Below, piece after piece: positions 23,963 to 25,442 of a stretch of 25,442 nucleotides of DNA. Below the pieces are notes generated by a model. The model saw only the letters and a program-made list of their open reading frames with translations. It was not told the origin of the DNA and ran no database searches. Position numbers and translations under genes: made by a program. The DNA is from an uncultured Hungatella sp. Its GTDB lineage: Bacteria > Bacillota > Clostridia > Lachnospirales > Lachnospiraceae. The stretch lies in assembly GCA_910588325.1 (NCBI GenBank), contig CAJUPP010000054.1:1-25442 (forward strand), in the 5' to 3' direction. Numbering within the stretch: position 1 is the first letter of the stretch; every line of letters starts with the position of its first letter.

Positions 23963-24907
23963 CTAAATTCTTTCCTTTGATATTGATACTAATGTTCTCA
24001 CTGTCTTTTCCATATCATTAATGGATACCCATTCATATATACTATGAAAGGCGCTACAACCAATCCCAATTGTAATAGCCACTTTTCTCTGCTCTCTAAA
24101 AAGAGTTGCATCCGTTATTCCTCTAAAATTTATTTTTTTGCATTGTAAACCGTTTACCAGCATTGATCTTTCAACTACCTTGACGATACTTTCATTTTTA
24201 TTTTTACTTAAATGATTGAATCCATTTTGCGGAAAAACAATTGATATTGTACGTTCTCCATATTTCGCATTAATCATATCACACACATCATACAATCTTT
24301 GTATCTTTTCGTTCATCTTATCTTCTTCAAAATCCATAATCGTACACATAAGAATAGTATTTATCAAGTCACCTTGAATTTTACTAAAATGAAAAAAACC
24401 ATCATCCCCCTCACAAAACTGTGGGCGCTCATCATTCGGAAAACAGCTCATAAATTCGCCCATTATATCTATTGCATTTTTCATAACATTTTTAGCTCTA
24501 CCCAAAAACGAATGTTCTCCTCTGACTTTTATTCCACAAAAAAATGAGCTCATATTAGAAATATGTATTTCACCCGCAAATTCACCATCTAAAACAAAAA
24601 TATAATCAGCTTTAAACTTATCATAATTGACTAATGCCGCTCCTCTTCCGATTTCCTCATCGCATACAAATGCCACATAAATATCATTAGTTTGAATATC
24701 ATGTTTCACAATATATTCCAAAGCTGTCACAATTTCAGCCACGCCAGCTTTATCATCACCACCAAGTAATGTTTTTCCCTTTGAGAATATCAATGTATGA
24801 TGCTTAAAATTATCATTAAGTAAATCAACTATATCAGAGGGGTATGTCTTATTGATTGGAGACAATCCTTCCTCTCCACAATAATCATCTATGACAAACG
24901 GCTCCAC
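23963..24907 (-). CDS. M20/peptidase T-like metallopeptidase, main part of a frameshifted gene
   Basis: Resembles di-zinc tripeptide aminopeptidases (peptidase T, family M20). Visible ligand regions are LGGDDKAGVAEI (bridging Asp), FVCDEEIGRGA (catalytic and metal Glu), FVLDGEF and a C-terminal IGCSAFHSIYE (metal His). The open frame reaches back to about 24984 and includes GFVAHLDTYP, whose His is the first metal ligand, but the only starts downstream of the shift, such as the GTG at 24907, omit it. With the piece at 24955-25182 it makes about 400 residues, a normal length. Unless the shift is bypassed the product is inactive. Confidence 0.8.
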   Translation of the reverse strand: MEPFVIDDYCGEEGLSPINKTYPSDIVDLLNDNFKHHTLIFSKGKTLLGGDDKAGVAEIVTALEYIVKHDIQTNDIYVAFVCDEEIGRGAALVNYDKFKADYIFVLDGEFAGEIHISNMSSFFCGIKVRGEHSFLGRAKNVMKNAIDIMGEFMSCFPNDERPQFCEGDDGFFHFSKIQGDLINTILMCTIMDFEEDKMNEKIQRLYDVCDMINAKYGERTISIVFPQNGFNHLSKNKNESIVKVVERSMLVNGLQCKKINFRGITDATLFREQRKVAITIGIGCSAFHSIYEWVSINDMEKTVRTLVSISKERI

Positions 24908-24954
24908 ACTTTTACTTCCATTTAACGGATATGTATCTAAATGTGCAACAAATC

Positions 24955-25182
24955 CTATCGATTTATTAATTTTTGAATGCCCCCTTTTTTATATCCATAA
25001 ACCACCCCTTCACTATATTCAACTTTATCAAGTCCTATTTTCATTAATTCATCTACCAAATAGTTTGCAAACTCAATCTGACCTATACTTGAAGGTATTT
25101 TTCGACCATTGTTAACTGCTTCCGTATTAAATTCTAAATATTTAAGAAATCTATCACACAAATTTATCATTTTTATTATCAT
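24955..25182 (-). CDS. M20/peptidase T-like N-terminal piece
   Basis: Seventy-five codons: INLCDRFLKYLEFNTEAVNN and QIEFANYLVDELMKIGLDKV are the N-terminal helices of peptidase T proteins. The frame ends soon after VVYGYKKG, at the A6G5 run (24980-24990). A -1 shift there gives KKRGHSKINKSIGFVAHLDT, which matches the family and joins the main part. The ribosome site (AAAGGGG) lies close to ATG 25182; ATG 25170 is a second option. Confidence 0.72.
   Translation of the reverse strand: MIIKMINLCDRFLKYLEFNTEAVNNGRKIPSSIGQIEFANYLVDELMKIGLDKVEYSEGVVYGYKKGGIQKLINR
24980..24990 (-). other. A6G5 run at the peptidase frameshift
   Basis: On the minus strand TAT AAA AAA GGG GGC ATT leads to a stop 10 codons later, while a -1 slip gives AGG GGG CAT TCA and the conserved frame. 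Equivalent to loss of one base from A7G5 or A6G6. Confidence 0.7.
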
Positions 25183-25218
25183 GTCCCCTTTATTAATAAA
25201 CTAACTAACTACTAAAAG

Positions 25219-25442
25219 CTAAACTATAAAATCATAGAAATCTGCAAGACATTCAAATTCAAACGTATTGGCAATCTCAAATGCCATATGCCCCTATTCT
25301 TTATCACTTAAGCCAAATTTTCATAAATCATAAATCTGTCAAAATAGCACCACGCCGTATAGTTACTGTATTTATCCCCAATGTTCACTTTATCACACCC
25401 AGGATAAGGCTCTGCCCCGCCCCATTCAAACCTTTTAACGAT
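25219..25442 (-). pseudogene. Unidentified degenerate gene end
   Basis: From the right edge one frame reads RFEWGGAEPYPGCDKVNIGD and YSNYTAWCYFDRFMIYEN, then shifts (a missing T in AAAATTTGG) to FGLSDKE, a TAG, and GHMAFEIANTFEFECLADF ending at TAG 25219-25221. The continuous protein-like character over the breaks suggests the C-terminal part of a real gene. I do not recognise the family. Confidence 0.4.

Larger units (their letters stand above)
18330..25442. other. AT-rich, decaying segment of probable foreign origin
   Basis: From about 18330 rightward the coding DNA is strikingly richer in A and T (AAA, ATA, TTA codons) than the genes at 1-18326, except the insertion-sequence relics. It holds ABC exporters, a glycosyltransferase start, transposase relics and a peptidase, with several broken frames. 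The left border is sharp; the right border is beyond the window. Confidence 0.65.

Noticed and set aside
1..25442. CRISPR array, tRNA or rRNA genes, prophage
   Set aside because: No regularly spaced direct repeats, no tRNA or rRNA signatures, and no phage structural or integrase genes were seen.

Overview
The window looks like a chromosomal piece from a gut-type Clostridia bacterium, most probably Lachnospiraceae. The reasons are the gene content (a CotS-type spore-coat protein, a stand-alone MreB paralogue, a proline T-box leader, an archaeal/eukaryotic-type ProRS), the strong AGGAGG ribosome sites and the sigma-A promoters. The genus cannot be fixed from sequence alone. Nearly every gene lies on the minus strand. 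The clear exceptions are a small RNA and one membrane protein (2480-3940) and an insertion-sequence relic.

Left part, 1-18326, moderate-to-high GC and mostly intact housekeeping genes: recD2 (cut by the left edge) and mreB; a divergent intergenic region holding a well-structured plus-strand RNA with its own promoter and terminator; a PF06541-like membrane protein with an 11-residue repeat coiled coil; an operon of a heterodimeric ABC exporter plus a serine hydrolase; a phosphoglucomutase/phosphomannomutase; a CotS-like degenerate kinase; the CCA-adding enzyme; proS with a complete T-box leader; a nitrilase-family amidohydrolase; a GntR/FCD regulator; and an L-cysteine desulfidase-family gene without its N-terminus.

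Right part, 18327-25442, clearly AT-rich and decaying. It starts abruptly: the first 33 codons of a UDP-glycosyltransferase run into the broken desulfidase gene, so 18327-18335 is a recombination junction (or an assembly join). Upstream of it on the minus strand are two ABC half-exporters, one split by a -1 frameshift at an A7 run. Then come relics of an IS630-family and an IS110-family transposase, an M20/peptidase T-like gene also split by a -1 frameshift at an A/G run, and an unidentified degenerate frame at the right edge. Export pair, glycosyltransferase and peptidase would fit a transferred export or peptide natural-product locus, but no precursor peptide or maturase is visible here, so that reading is inference.

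Most worth checking: the RNA at 2511-2684, the chimeric junction near 18330, and the repeated one-base losses in homopolymers of the right-hand segment, which are decay, slippage-controlled expression, or sequencing error.
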